In this document: positions 33,571 through 42,424 of the stretch, piece by piece
Layout of the letters: each line of letters opens with the position of its first letter
Numbering within the stretch: position 1 is the stretch's first letter
Assembly (NCBI RefSeq): GCF_042681745.1
Contig: NZ_JBHUGF010000001.1
Coordinates: 124,001-188,000 of the forward strand
Reading direction: 5' to 3'
DNA: 64,000 nucleotides
Origin: Saccharibacillus nicotianae
Lineage (GTDB): Bacteria > Bacillota > Bacilli > Paenibacillales > Paenibacillaceae
Notes under the pieces: generated by a model
The model's database searches: none
Told to the model about the DNA's origin: nothing
What the model saw: the letters and a program-made list of their open reading frames with translations, nothing else
Translations under genes and position numbers: made by a program

Positions 33571-34665
33571 GTGATAGTAGATCTTATGGCGATAGACTTA
33601 ATTAACAATTTAACATTAACATCAACTTTTTTATTTCTGGGAAATTTGTTGTTAAATAAAATTCGCAATCAATTTATAAATCGTAAACGACTGTTTATTG
33701 GTCTGTCAGGTATAACTTATGGTTTATTCGGGTTGGTTCTTATTTTGTGGGGATTTCATTTACCAGAAAGTCATATATTAATAGATTTAAGAGCATTAGC
33801 AGTGGTAGGAGCCGTCTATACAGTAGGTAGTGCATCCGGTCTTATTGCCGCTGTAATTATTATCTCAGGTCGCACTCTGCTTTTTGAATATGGTAATATA
33901 GATATATTGGTTGTGGGCGCAAGTATTGTTTTGATAGCTTGGATGTTATCTTCCTTTTTGCTAAAAGGAGATCATCGATTATCTTTAAGTCGCTGGTTGA
34001 TTATTATTTGTTGCTCGATGATTTTGCCTTCTATTTTGCTTTATTGTACGTTACAGACTCGTATACTCTGGCAGCTTATTACGATTTTAGTCGTATTTCT
34101 GGTAGGCGGATTATTTACGTATATTATTCTGGTGTATCTTACACGCTCTAATCATTTATTTGTATTATTAAAAGAATTGGCTAATCGAGATCATCTTACA
34201 GGATTGCATAATCCTCGTGCTTTTGAAGCTTTATTTGAAGAAACGCTGAATTATGCCAAAGCTAATCAAAAAAGCTTTTCGTTGTTGATGCTTGATATCG
34301 ATTATTTCAAATCGATTAATGATACGTATGGACATAGCAGTGGGGACGCTGTTTTATCGCAAATAGGAGAATTACTTCAAGATTTTGTACGCTCTGGCGA
34401 TGTCTGTGCTCGTAAAGGTGGAGAAGAATTTATTATTATTCTCAACTATTGCACTCGTAATCATGCGATTCATGTCGCTGAAAAGTTACGGGTGTTGATT
34501 GAGCAGAATAAATTTGTATTGCCCAATAATCTTTTATTATCGATTACTGTCTCTATCGGTGTAGCTACATTTCCTGATACGAAGTCTAATGTGATGCTGG
34601 ATCAAGTAGATGAAGCTTTATATGAAGCGAAGCATCAAGGGCGTAATCGAGTGCATGCTGTTTGA
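33571..34665 (+). CDS. Membrane diguanylate cyclase (5TMR-LYT + GGDEF)
   Basis: Makes cyclic di-GMP from two GTP. 364 residues. The N-terminal ~190 residues form about six membrane segments; DLRALAVVGAVYTVGSASGLIAAVIIISGRTLLFE fits the 5TMR-LYT sensor module. The GGDEF domain has LDIDYFKSINDTYGHSSGD, active-site GGEEF (283-287), and an intact inhibitory RxxD site (RSGD, 274-277) five residues before it, so product inhibition is likely. The start is uncertain: GTG 33571 has AGGAT immediately upstream, ATG 33586 has it about 12 bases upstream. An HD-GYP protein that could degrade the product lies 23 kb away. Confidence 0.92.
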   Translation: MIVDLMAIDLINNLTLTSTFLFLGNLLLNKIRNQFINRKRLFIGLSGITYGLFGLVLILWGFHLPESHILIDLRALAVVGAVYTVGSASGLIAAVIIISGRTLLFEYGNIDILVVGASIVLIAWMLSSFLLKGDHRLSLSRWLIIICCSMILPSILLYCTLQTRILWQLITILVVFLVGGLFTYIILVYLTRSNHLFVLLKELANRDHLTGLHNPRAFEALFEETLNYAKANQKSFSLLMLDIDYFKSINDTYGHSSGDAVLSQIGELLQDFVRSGDVCARKGGEEFIIILNYCTRNHAIHVAEKLRVLIEQNKFVLPNNLLLSITVSIGVATFPDTKSNVMLDQVDEALYEAKHQGRNRVHAV

Positions 34666-34721
34666 GAAATGACTAGAATGGTTGGATATAAGAAGCAGTG
34701 ATTTTATTTTTTATATACGAT

Positions 34722-34763
34722 AAGGAGGTGAACCAGAGTCGTTCGTAAGACTCTGGGTTATTT
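34722..34763 (+). promoter_or_regulatory. Shine-Dalgarno separated from its start codon by a hairpin
   Basis: AAGGAGGTGAA (34722-34732) is a near-perfect ribosome-binding site but lies 33 bases before ATG 34764. In between is a perfect 8-base hairpin, CCAGAGTC-loop-GACTCTGG (34733-34756), then GTTATTT. There is no alternative: an in-frame TAA at 34746-34748 rules out earlier starts. Folding removes 24 bases and leaves about 7-10 between the site and ATG, the normal spacing. Confidence 0.7.
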
Positions 34764-35492
34764 ATGAAAATTGCAGATCATATCGAAATGTTAGAACTTA
34801 AAGTACCGATGGGTGGACATGAAATGGTCATTCATCCTGTTGTTATCTATGCAGATCATCAAGCTGTACTATTGGATACCGGGGTTCCTGGTTGTTACGA
34901 CAAAATTATCGAGCAGATCGATCCAGCTTATCCAGTCCAATCGGTTATTTTGACTCATGATGATCTAGACCATATTGGTAGTTTTCCACAATTTGTAGAA
35001 GCAGCTTCAGGTACATTAGATGTGTATGCTCAAGCGAATGATGCAGACGCTATTAACGGAAATAAACCTTTTTCCAAAGCCAAACCTGAACGGGTCAATA
35101 TGGTATTAGAACCATTTCCAGAGTCTATCCAACAATCGTTTCGTAGCGTTTTTTCAACCGATACACCGGATCATGTGAATCATGTGTTACAAGGAAATGA
35201 AGTGCTACCTTTCAGTGAAGGGTTACAAGTGATACATACACCGGGACATACGCCAGGGCATACAAGCTTTTATGATATCGCTAGTAAAATACTGATTGCC
35301 GGAGATGCGATGATCGTAGAAAATGGTGAATTGCATGGGCCTAATCCAGCATTTACATTAGATATGGAGCAAGCGATTAATTCTTTGCGAGCTTTTCAAA
35401 AGCTGAATATCGAAGCAATTGTTTGTTATCATGGTGGATTGTTTAAAGGAGATATTCAGCAACGACTTAACGAGATCGTGAATCATTCGTGA
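34764..35492 (+). CDS. MBL-fold metallo-hydrolase
   Basis: 242 residues of the metallo-beta-lactamase fold. Metal ligands are visible: THDDLDHIG (about residues 69-77, the HxHxDH-type motif with Asp in place of the second His, T-H-D-D-L-D-H), HTPGHTPGHTSFYD (about 158-171), GDAM, and CYHGG. Such proteins are hydrolases of glyoxalase II or lactonase type; the substrate is unknown. It overlaps the following gene as GTGA. Its start has a ribosome-binding site separated by a hairpin (34722-34763), which may adjust translation. Confidence 0.9.
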   Translation: MKIADHIEMLELKVPMGGHEMVIHPVVIYADHQAVLLDTGVPGCYDKIIEQIDPAYPVQSVILTHDDLDHIGSFPQFVEAASGTLDVYAQANDADAINGNKPFSKAKPERVNMVLEPFPESIQQSFRSVFSTDTPDHVNHVLQGNEVLPFSEGLQVIHTPGHTPGHTSFYDIASKILIAGDAMIVENGELHGPNPAFTLDMEQAINSLRAFQKLNIEAIVCYHGGLFKGDIQQRLNEIVNHS

Positions 35493-36562
35493 TTGAGCCA
35501 AAGCCTTGGGTTAGATGGTTATATACACTCGCACTTGCTTTAATCGGTGGACTATTATTTAAAGTTGCTCATTTACCTATTCCATGGTTACTGGGACCGA
35601 TGATTGTTATTTTTATCGGTTCCAAATTATTTCCTTCTATGCCGCCGTTATGGCCGGGAGCCGCACGTAATGCAGGTATGATCATTGTCGGTTATTCGAT
35701 CGGATTATCATTGACTGCTGCTACATTGCAACAGATTGGCGGACAATTGCCTTCTATGATCGGCTTAACCACATTGCTGATTGTATTTGCTGTGCTGACC
35801 GCTTATATTATTTTCAAAATTTCAGGGATTCCTTTTCCTACCGTCTTGTTAGGCAGTATTCCAGGCGGCTTAACTCAGATGGTTATTCTAGCAGAAGAAG
35901 TCAAAGGAATCGATATCACCGTTGTTACTTTTCTACAAGTTTCCCGGTTAATGATGATTATTATTTTTGTACCGTTATTGATATTTAGCCCTATTTTCGG
36001 TGTTGATATGGATCTGGTGACACAGGCATTAGAACATTCCACAGCCAGTTGGAGCGGGCTGTTTCCGAATATCTTTTTATTTGCTATAGCTTGTACAGGT
36101 ATGGCGATAGTAGGGAAAAAGATTAATTTTCCTACTGCATTTATTTTGTTACCGATGATTACAACTGCACTTATTCAATTTGCAGGTATTTCTGCACCGG
36201 CTTTACCTTCTGCGATATTAGATCTTGCTCAATTATTGATCGGTAGTGCGATTGGTCTGATGCTCAAGCCTGAACTGTTAACTAACAAAATACAGATGAT
36301 TGGGCTGGCGATCGGTAGTGGAATCGTGCTGTTGCTGTTTGCATGTATCCTTGCTTTTATATTGATGCAGTGGCATCACGTCTCTCCAGCTACCGCGATG
36401 TTAAGTATGTCGCCAGGCGGTATGGATCAGATGAGTATTATTGCGCATGAAGTGAATGCAGATATTGCGACCGTAAGCTGTTATCAGTTATTTAGAACAC
36501 TGTTTATTTTTCTGGCTGTACCGCCTTTGTTAAAGTTGATTTTCCGGCGAATTGCTAGATAA
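35489..36562 (+). CDS. AbrB family (ammonia-monooxygenase-like) membrane protein
   Basis: 357 residues with about ten hydrophobic segments in two homologous halves. Each half has the family's P-W-L-L-G-P / S-x-P-G-G signatures: HLPIPWLLGPMIV, LGSIPGGLTQMVILAEEV in the first and LSMSPGGMDQMSIIAHEVNADIATVSCYQLFR in the second, matching the duplicated AbrB (COG3180) domain. The molecular role is not established; transport is presumed. The GTG start at 35489 overlaps the MBL stop (GTGA), so the two are translationally coupled and may act together. Confidence 0.88.
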   Translation: MIEPKPWVRWLYTLALALIGGLLFKVAHLPIPWLLGPMIVIFIGSKLFPSMPPLWPGAARNAGMIIVGYSIGLSLTAATLQQIGGQLPSMIGLTTLLIVFAVLTAYIIFKISGIPFPTVLLGSIPGGLTQMVILAEEVKGIDITVVTFLQVSRLMMIIIFVPLLIFSPIFGVDMDLVTQALEHSTASWSGLFPNIFLFAIACTGMAIVGKKINFPTAFILLPMITTALIQFAGISAPALPSAILDLAQLLIGSAIGLMLKPELLTNKIQMIGLAIGSGIVLLLFACILAFILMQWHHVSPATAMLSMSPGGMDQMSIIAHEVNADIATVSCYQLFRTLFIFLAVPPLLKLIFRRIAR

Positions 36563-36641
36563 ATGATTCAATCCCTTATCGGGGTCGTTATAAGATAGAG
36601 GAAGTCTTTATCGAATTGATGATCTGAAAGGGGATATAATC

Positions 36642-37715
36642 ATGTCTGTTTTTGAAAATGAAGTCTGGTTCTATATCGGTACGTACGCAAGTGAAGAAGA
36701 AGTAGGTATTCAAACAGCAGTCATGAATACAGATACAGGTGAATTGCGTCTGGTAGGTGGGATCAAAGGAATCGAAAACCCTTCGTATCTTGCATTATCT
36801 ACAGACAGCACTGTATTATATGCCGCGAGTGAAAAAGATGAAGGTGAAATTTTAACGTACAAGATCAATCCAACAACACGCGAACTGCATTTGTTAGATC
36901 GTAAATCTACAGGTGGAGGCGCTCCTTGTTATGTGCAATTGACTCCAGATGGTAAGCATCTAGTAGCATCGAATTATACTGGTGCTAATGTGAATGTATT
37001 TGCGGTAGGGGATCAAGGCGCTTTATCTGGAATGACAGGTGAAGTTAAACATACTGGAAGTGGAACCGATCCAGATCGTCAAGATGCTCCACATCCACAT
37101 TCGGCTGTTTCTTCTTTAGATAATCATCATGTGTACGTATCTGATCTAGGGTTGGATAAGGTATTTACATATCGTTTAGAAGATAATGGTACATTAACCG
37201 AAGAAGGCGCTACTGAGCTTCCAGCACAAGCAGGGCCTCGTCATTTGATTTTCCATCCTAACGGGCAATTGGCTTATGGAATCAATGAACTTAATAGCAC
37301 TGTAACAGCATACGGTCGTCGCCCAGAAGATGGTCAATTGGAGATTATTGGTCATGTATCGACATTGCCAGAAGACTTTACAGGTGAAAATACAGGCGGA
37401 GATATCCGTATTTCTCCTTGTGGACGCTTTGTCTATGCTTCGAATCGTGGACATAATAGTCTAGTACATTATAATATCGATGAAATGTCAGGTGCATTGA
37501 CGCCTATCGAATGGGTACCTGTTAAAGGAGAAACGCCGCGTAATGTTGCTGTTGTACCGGGCGGATATATTCTGGTCAGCAATCAAGATAGCAACAATAT
37601 CGTGCAATTTGCGATAGAAGCGGATACAGGTAAACTGTTGCTAACAGGTAATGAATTAACACTGAATCGTCCGGTGTGCGTAATGGCTGAACAACCAGAA
37701 CCTGGCGTACAATAA
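36642..37715 (+). CDS. pgl: Lactonase family protein (6-phosphogluconolactonase, YkgB-like)
   Basis: 357 residues forming a seven-bladed propeller of the lactonase/Pgl family. Blades repeat patterns such as ENPSYLALSTDSTVLYAASE, APCYVQLTPDGKHLVASNYTGANV, PHPHSAVSSLDNHHVYVSDLGLDKV, GPRHLIFHPNGQLAYGINELNSTV, GGDIRISPCGRFVYASNRGHNSL and PRNVAVVPGGYILVSNQDSNNI. Family members hydrolyse 6-phosphogluconolactone, the step between zwf and gnd, both also in this window. The gene is alone, with RBS AAAGGGG and its own terminator. Some family members act on other sugar lactones. Confidence 0.85.
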   Translation: MSVFENEVWFYIGTYASEEEVGIQTAVMNTDTGELRLVGGIKGIENPSYLALSTDSTVLYAASEKDEGEILTYKINPTTRELHLLDRKSTGGGAPCYVQLTPDGKHLVASNYTGANVNVFAVGDQGALSGMTGEVKHTGSGTDPDRQDAPHPHSAVSSLDNHHVYVSDLGLDKVFTYRLEDNGTLTEEGATELPAQAGPRHLIFHPNGQLAYGINELNSTVTAYGRRPEDGQLEIIGHVSTLPEDFTGENTGGDIRISPCGRFVYASNRGHNSLVHYNIDEMSGALTPIEWVPVKGETPRNVAVVPGGYILVSNQDSNNIVQFAIEADTGKLLLTGNELTLNRPVCVMAEQPEPGVQ

Positions 37716-37785
37716 ATAATTACATCAACACTATATGATCACTGGTGATCAATTGATACGCTATAGATCATAGTATATACAATAT

Positions 37786-37841
37786 AAAAAACACTTCAGT
37801 ATCAGCAGACCTTATCTGCTGTAATACTGAAGTGTTTTTTT
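37786..37841. terminator. Bidirectional intrinsic terminator
   Basis: AAAAACACTTCAGTATCAGCAGA pairs with its near complement, with long A and T tracts on both sides, between the lactonase gene and the converging membrane-protein gene. Confidence 0.94.
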
Positions 37842-37856
37842 GATGTGAAAATTATC

Positions 37857-38687
37857 TTATTCGTATTCGCCTACAAAAGGGCGCTCTTTGCGCTTAGGCT
37901 CGCGGGTAAAACGGAATCCAGTTACAAAAATAAGAATCTGGGCAATCAGCAGATAAGGAGCGGCTTGAAGACTGAATATATGTATAAAGCATAATCCGCT
38001 AATAAACAAAGCTAACCAAATAAATACCAGTCTGCGCGCATTTTCACGAAAATCGGCTGTAATCACAGCATACAGTACAATCAAAGCTCCTGTGCAAGAG
38101 ATAAAGCGCAAAATAGCAAATAACACTTCAGAAGAAGGTTGTGCAGACCTAGCGGTCAACAGATCATTCCATAGATTCCATAACAATAATGATTCGGCTA
38201 TGATAACAATAAACGGAATTGCTGGTCGAATCGTTAGCCACAATAACAATCCCCAGCGTGGATGTTCGCCACGAGCAAGTACCATTTTGCGCTCACGAGT
38301 TAAGCGGCGAATATCACTATCCAAAGTCCGATAAAGTAACACAAGACTTTTGCGATCTTTTTCTTCCATATACTGATCGATTCGCTCTAACAATTCATCT
38401 GAAGCATACGTAGCCGCTTTGCAAGCCAGTACACTTTCAGCAGGAACAGGGAAAGAGTTTTGATTGGTATAAGCAACCTGATTTTTGTTCATTATAGCTG
38501 GATAGACTTGTCCTGCTGCCCGGGTCAATCGATCCAGACTATTTTGGATTCGGCGCATACGTTCATCATCTCTATATTTACGTTGCTTGGCTGTATATCC
38601 ATACACCACTGCAAAAGCCAACAGTCCTCCTATCCCGATCATATATAATCCGAGAGCATGAGAATGCAGTAAAATAGACCAATCCAA
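37857..38687 (-). CDS. Multi-pass membrane protein of unknown function
   Basis: 276 residues. One membrane segment near the N-terminus (ALGLYMIGIGGLLAFAVVYGYTA), then a charged cytoplasmic stretch of about 110 residues rich in Arg/Lys/Glu with helical character (DDERMRRIQNSLDRLTRAAGQVYP; RTLDSDIRRLTRERKMVLARG), then four more hydrophobic segments to the end. I recognise no family. Start TTG 38687 has AAAGGAG 8 bases upstream; an ATG at 38711 would enclose it. It stands alone. Confidence 0.75.
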   Translation of the reverse strand: MDWSILLHSHALGLYMIGIGGLLAFAVVYGYTAKQRKYRDDERMRRIQNSLDRLTRAAGQVYPAIMNKNQVAYTNQNSFPVPAESVLACKAATYASDELLERIDQYMEEKDRKSLVLLYRTLDSDIRRLTRERKMVLARGEHPRWGLLLWLTIRPAIPFIVIIAESLLLWNLWNDLLTARSAQPSSEVLFAILRFISCTGALIVLYAVITADFRENARRLVFIWLALFISGLCFIHIFSLQAAPYLLIAQILIFVTGFRFTREPKRKERPFVGEYE

Positions 38688-39004
38688 CAGATTCACTCCT
38701 TTAGCGATCATCCGTACTTGAATATATCGTTTTTTGTGCGTACATCTTATCCTTAACCAAAATGGTTATTACAGAATAAGTACACTTACAATAATTCTCA
38801 GTACAACCGAGTAACTTTCTTTTAGAAGTATAACTCTTTGATGTATACTATAGTATATAAGTGCTTGAAATAAGATGCTTTTTGAAGTGTAGTATTTATT
38901 TTATTTTTCAAAAAAACCATTCTTATATAGATAAGTATCATATAACCTGTTGTATTCGTTATAAACAGACAAAGAAGTAAATAGATGAAGAAGGGGTGTA
39001 CGTT

Positions 39005-39451
39005 ATGGCGTATAATAGCCGTTTTGCTGTGGCTATTCACACATTATCGTTACTGGATGCAAGTGATGGACATATCACTTCAGAATGGATTGCTGCAAGT
39101 GTGAATACCAATGCTGTTGTGATCCGGCGGATGATCAGTCAATTAGCCAAAGCAGGTATTGTTCGTACTCAGCCAGGGGTGGCTGGAGCACAGATGACAC
39201 GTCCTGCGTCTGAAATTACATTATTAGATATTTATCGTGCAGCACAAAATGATACCAAAGATGAGCTATTTGCTATTCACGAGAATCCGAATCCCAATTG
39301 CGAGATTGGGCGTAATATTCAAGCTGAACTTGAAACGGTTTTTCAACGTGCACAGAAAGCAATGGAACGTGAATTAGAACAGATTACACTCAAGCAGGTG
39401 ACTACTGATTTGCAGGAAATGGAACAGGTTCGTCAAGCGATCCAGAACTAA
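39005..39451 (+). CDS. Rrf2 family transcriptional regulator, YwnA-like
   Basis: 148 residues. Rrf2 winged helix (RFAVAIHTLSLLDASDGHITSEWIAASVNTNAVVIRRMISQLAKAGIVRTQPGVAGAQMTRPASEITLLDIYRA). The cysteine cluster that binds iron-sulfur clusters in IscR/NsrR is missing (only one Cys, in NPNCEIG), so this is an apo-type member like YwnA. It precedes a YwnB-like oxidoreductase gene, the same pairing as in B. subtilis. AAGGGGTG lies 6 bases before ATG 39005. Confidence 0.9.
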   Translation: MAYNSRFAVAIHTLSLLDASDGHITSEWIAASVNTNAVVIRRMISQLAKAGIVRTQPGVAGAQMTRPASEITLLDIYRAAQNDTKDELFAIHENPNPNCEIGRNIQAELETVFQRAQKAMERELEQITLKQVTTDLQEMEQVRQAIQN

Positions 39452-39524
39452 TACTGAATCATCATCGGCTGAGCAGGGTATGTAAAAGAAAAGACCGCTC
39501 ATGACGGAAAGGATGAAACCACAA

Positions 39525-40157
39525 ATGAAAATAGCGATTATTGGTGCAACCGGAACAATCGGACAACGCCTTGTACAAGAAGGGCTACGACGTAAATATG
39601 AGATCACAGCAGCGACTCGTGATTCTTCCAAAATTGACAAAAATACAGACCGTCTACAAGGAATAAGCTTAAATGTGCTTGATCCGATCAGTGTAGAAGC
39701 TGTTGTCTCAGGACATGATGTAGTAATCAACGCTTATGGCCCTCAATTTGGAAATGAAGGTGAATTAACAGAAGCGGCAAGTGCGATTGTAGAAGGGATG
39801 AAAAGAGCAGATGTACAGCGCCTTTTAGTTGTTGGTGGCGCTGGAAGTTTGGAAGTAGAGCCTGGTGTACGATTGATGGATACTCCTGATTTTCCAGCAG
39901 AAATTAAACCGCTGGCACAAGCTCATGTCGATGCTTATGAAATCTATAGCCAGAGCGATCTGGATTGGACTTATATCAGTCCGGCAAGTTGGATCGAACC
40001 GGGCAAACGGACAGGTAATTTCCGTATCGGAACCAATCGCCTGATTACAGATGACGAGGGAGCAAGTCGCATCTCAGTAGAAGATTATGCAGCAGCTTTA
40101 TTTGATGAAGTAGAAGATCCGTTATTTACACGCACTCGTTTTACAGTAGCATATTAA
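39525..40157 (+). CDS. NAD(P)-dependent oxidoreductase, YwnB-like (atypical SDR)
   Basis: About 210 residues. N-terminal Rossmann loop IAIIGATGTIGQRLVQEGLRRKYEITAATRD, with NAD(P)H-binding atypical short-chain dehydrogenase features (VVINAYGP; LLVVGGAGSLEV; DWTYISPASWIEPG). Members such as YwnB and BVR-B-like proteins are reductases or redox sensors of unknown substrate. Downstream of and probably co-transcribed with, and regulated by, the Rrf2 gene. I prefer ATG 39525; an in-frame ATG at 39501 or 39513 is possible. Confidence 0.87.
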   Translation: MKIAIIGATGTIGQRLVQEGLRRKYEITAATRDSSKIDKNTDRLQGISLNVLDPISVEAVVSGHDVVINAYGPQFGNEGELTEAASAIVEGMKRADVQRLLVVGGAGSLEVEPGVRLMDTPDFPAEIKPLAQAHVDAYEIYSQSDLDWTYISPASWIEPGKRTGNFRIGTNRLITDDEGASRISVEDYAAALFDEVEDPLFTRTRFTVAY

Positions 40158-40191
40158 GTTGTATGGAGTACGTAACTATACTTGATCAGAA

Positions 40192-40217
40192 CACCGTCTA
40201 TACAGGCGGTGTTTTTG
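40192..40217 (+). terminator. Intrinsic terminator of the Rrf2/oxidoreductase operon
   Basis: AACACCG / CGGTGTT stem with a 10-base loop, then TTTTG. Confidence 0.82.
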
Positions 40218-40316
40218 TTATGTGCCAAATACGGTTAATACATAGTAAATAGATTGTACAACTTAATCAGCAAAGCCAAACATCAAAACGTTTAGCTATA
40301 GAGGAGCGAATCGATA

Positions 40317-41945
40317 ATGTATATTGTTACCGCACAAGAAATGCGTGATCTGGATCAACATACGATTCAGAAATTAGGGATTCCAGCATTATCTCTTATG
40401 GAGAGTGCAGGCAAAGCTATCGCTGAAGAAGTCATCTATTGGGGAAATACTGCTAAGCAAGAACAAGCAGATATTCCTTTTGGCAAAAGTCTGTCAAGAG
40501 TGGGTCAGATTCGCAACGACAATACATGGAATGTTCAAGAGCGTCATCAACACTGGCTTATTCTTGTCGGCAAAGGAAACAATGGTGGCGATGGATTAGT
40601 CGTTGCTCGTTATCTTCAAGATGCTGGCATCGATGTGACTGTGTTATATGCTCAAGATCCGGCAGAATTAACAGGTGATGCAGCCACTCAGCGTGATGCT
40701 GCAAAATATTCCGGTATCCAATCGGATGTCTGGAGCGATCAATGGCAGACAGAATCGCGCTGGCAAACCTACACAGGAATCGTTGATGCGCTGTTAGGTA
40801 CAGGCAGTCAAGGAGAGCCACGTGCACCGTATGATGATATTATCCATGCGGCGAACCGAAGTGGCAAGCCAATCATTGCAGCAGATATTCCAAGTGGATT
40901 AAATGCAGACACAGGTGAAGTAGCTGATACTTGTATTCAAGCCTCTTTAACAGTAAGTCTTGCTTTTCTCAAACGCGGATTAGTGCAGTATCCGGGAGCA
41001 GCGGCGGCAGGCGATGTGGTTGTGCGGAATATTGGGATTCCTCGCTTTACCGCTTCAACTCTAGGGGTAGATACTTATTTAGTCACAGAGCAAGTATTGG
41101 AAGATGTGTTGGAAGTTGATCCTGAACGTGCGCGAGCAGTAGATGGACATAAAGGAACATACGGACATGTACTTATTATAGGTGGCAGTATGAATATGAG
41201 TGGTGCAGGGTTATTGGCTTCACGAGCAGCATTACGTATCGGTAGTGGACTGGTGACATGGGCACTTCCGCAAGCATTGTTACCGCATATTGCAGGGCAT
41301 GTTCCTGAATTGATGCTTGCTCCTGCGGTCGAAGGAGCAGAAGGAAAATGGGAATCGAAGAGTGCTACATCAATTCTAGCTTTGGCAGAAAAGTGTGATG
41401 TATTAGCTATAGGGCCTGGTCTAGGTCGATTTGAACAAGATGGAGAATGGCTACAGACACTATGGGAGCAAACCGATCAACCACTTGTTTTAGATGCAGA
41501 TGGTCTAAATATGATCGCTGAAGCAGACGGATTAACTACATGGCAACAGCGAAAAGCCGATACAGTACTGACTCCACATCCAGGAGAGATGGCTAGATTA
41601 GCAGGCATCTCTACATCGGAAGTGCAGCGTGACCGAATCGGCATTGCTCGTGAATTTGCAATGAAGCATCATATCACGTTAGTTCTTAAAGGCGCTAGAA
41701 CAGTGATTGCTTCACCAGAAGGTACAGTATTCGTAAATACTACCGGACATCCGGGAATGGCAACAGGCGGGTCTGGTGATGCGTTAACAGGCATTATTGT
41801 AGGATTACTGGCTCAAGGATTAAACGGAATACAAGCCGCAACATTTGGTGTACATTTGCATGGTCATGCTGGCGAAGTTGCGGCTCATCAGCGTACAGGT
41901 AATCCGGCTTCTTTACTTGCAGGTGATCTTATCGAGTCGTTGTAA
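40317..41945 (+). CDS. nnr: Bifunctional NAD(P)HX epimerase / ADP-dependent NAD(P)HX dehydratase
   Basis: Repairs hydrated NADH and NADPH. 542 residues. The N-terminal YjeF_N epimerase domain (about 1-230) has MYIVTAQEMRDLD, LMESAGKAIAEE, VGKGNNGGDGLVVARYL and DALLGTG. The C-terminal kinase-like dehydratase domain (about 250-540) has HKGTYGHVLIIGGS, GAGLLASRAALRIGSGLVTWALP, LTPHPGEMARL and the ATP-site GHPGMATGGSGDALTGIIVGLLAQG. Length is normal for the fused form, with an insertion at about 48-75 of the first domain. The last 17 bases overlap the converging CheW-type gene. Confidence 0.96.
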   Translation: MYIVTAQEMRDLDQHTIQKLGIPALSLMESAGKAIAEEVIYWGNTAKQEQADIPFGKSLSRVGQIRNDNTWNVQERHQHWLILVGKGNNGGDGLVVARYLQDAGIDVTVLYAQDPAELTGDAATQRDAAKYSGIQSDVWSDQWQTESRWQTYTGIVDALLGTGSQGEPRAPYDDIIHAANRSGKPIIAADIPSGLNADTGEVADTCIQASLTVSLAFLKRGLVQYPGAAAAGDVVVRNIGIPRFTASTLGVDTYLVTEQVLEDVLEVDPERARAVDGHKGTYGHVLIIGGSMNMSGAGLLASRAALRIGSGLVTWALPQALLPHIAGHVPELMLAPAVEGAEGKWESKSATSILALAEKCDVLAIGPGLGRFEQDGEWLQTLWEQTDQPLVLDADGLNMIAEADGLTTWQQRKADTVLTPHPGEMARLAGISTSEVQRDRIGIAREFAMKHHITLVLKGARTVIASPEGTVFVNTTGHPGMATGGSGDALTGIIVGLLAQGLNGIQAATFGVHLHGHAGEVAAHQRTGNPASLLAGDLIESL

Positions 41946-42375
41946 GACCGAAGGCATGATTCAAGCAATTAATATCTAATAGTGAAATATGTGTATAGTC
42001 TTCTTCAACGCAACGTGTTATCCAGGGGTATGTAGACGTAGCTATCCATAGATGTTGAGGATAAGTTGCGATTCTGCATACTCGATCTACATATAAGCCC
42101 AAAATAGCTTGATTATGCTGTCGTAAAATTAAAATGCGTGCTGTAGCTGATGTTTGTGCACGTTCATCAGGATTGATGATCGCCTGATGGGTCTGCAAAC
42201 GGATCACAGGCAATGTATTGCCATACCAGCAAATCGTACCTAATACTTGAGGATCTGATTGTGGGGTAGGGGTAAATAACTCAAAACGGATAATTTCCTG
42301 TACCCCATGAATAGGCAGAGCGATCCGTTGGTTATCAGCCATACATTCAATATATTGGTCGGACGATCTGATCAT
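41929..42375 (-). CDS. CheW-like chemotaxis coupling protein
   Basis: 148 residues, a single CheW domain: ALPIHGVQEIIRFELFTPTPQSDPQVLGTICWYGNTLPVIRLQ, then ARILILRQHNQAILGLYVDRVCRI, typical of the two beta-barrels. It couples chemoreceptors to CheA. Downstream of and on the same strand as a chemoreceptor gene (50 bases apart), so the two are likely co-transcribed as a dedicated pair. RBS TTGGAGG, ATG 42375. Divergent from canonical CheW in its C-terminus; it could also be a stand-alone variant coupling protein (CheV-like without receiver). Confidence 0.82.
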   Translation of the reverse strand: MIRSSDQYIECMADNQRIALPIHGVQEIIRFELFTPTPQSDPQVLGTICWYGNTLPVIRLQTHQAIINPDERAQTSATARILILRQHNQAILGLYVDRVCRIATYPQHLWIATSTYPWITRCVEEDYTHISLLDINCLNHAFGLTTTR

Positions 42376-42424
42376 AAGTAGTACCTCCAATTTTTGTTAT
42401 TTACCGACTAACCTACATTCCAGA

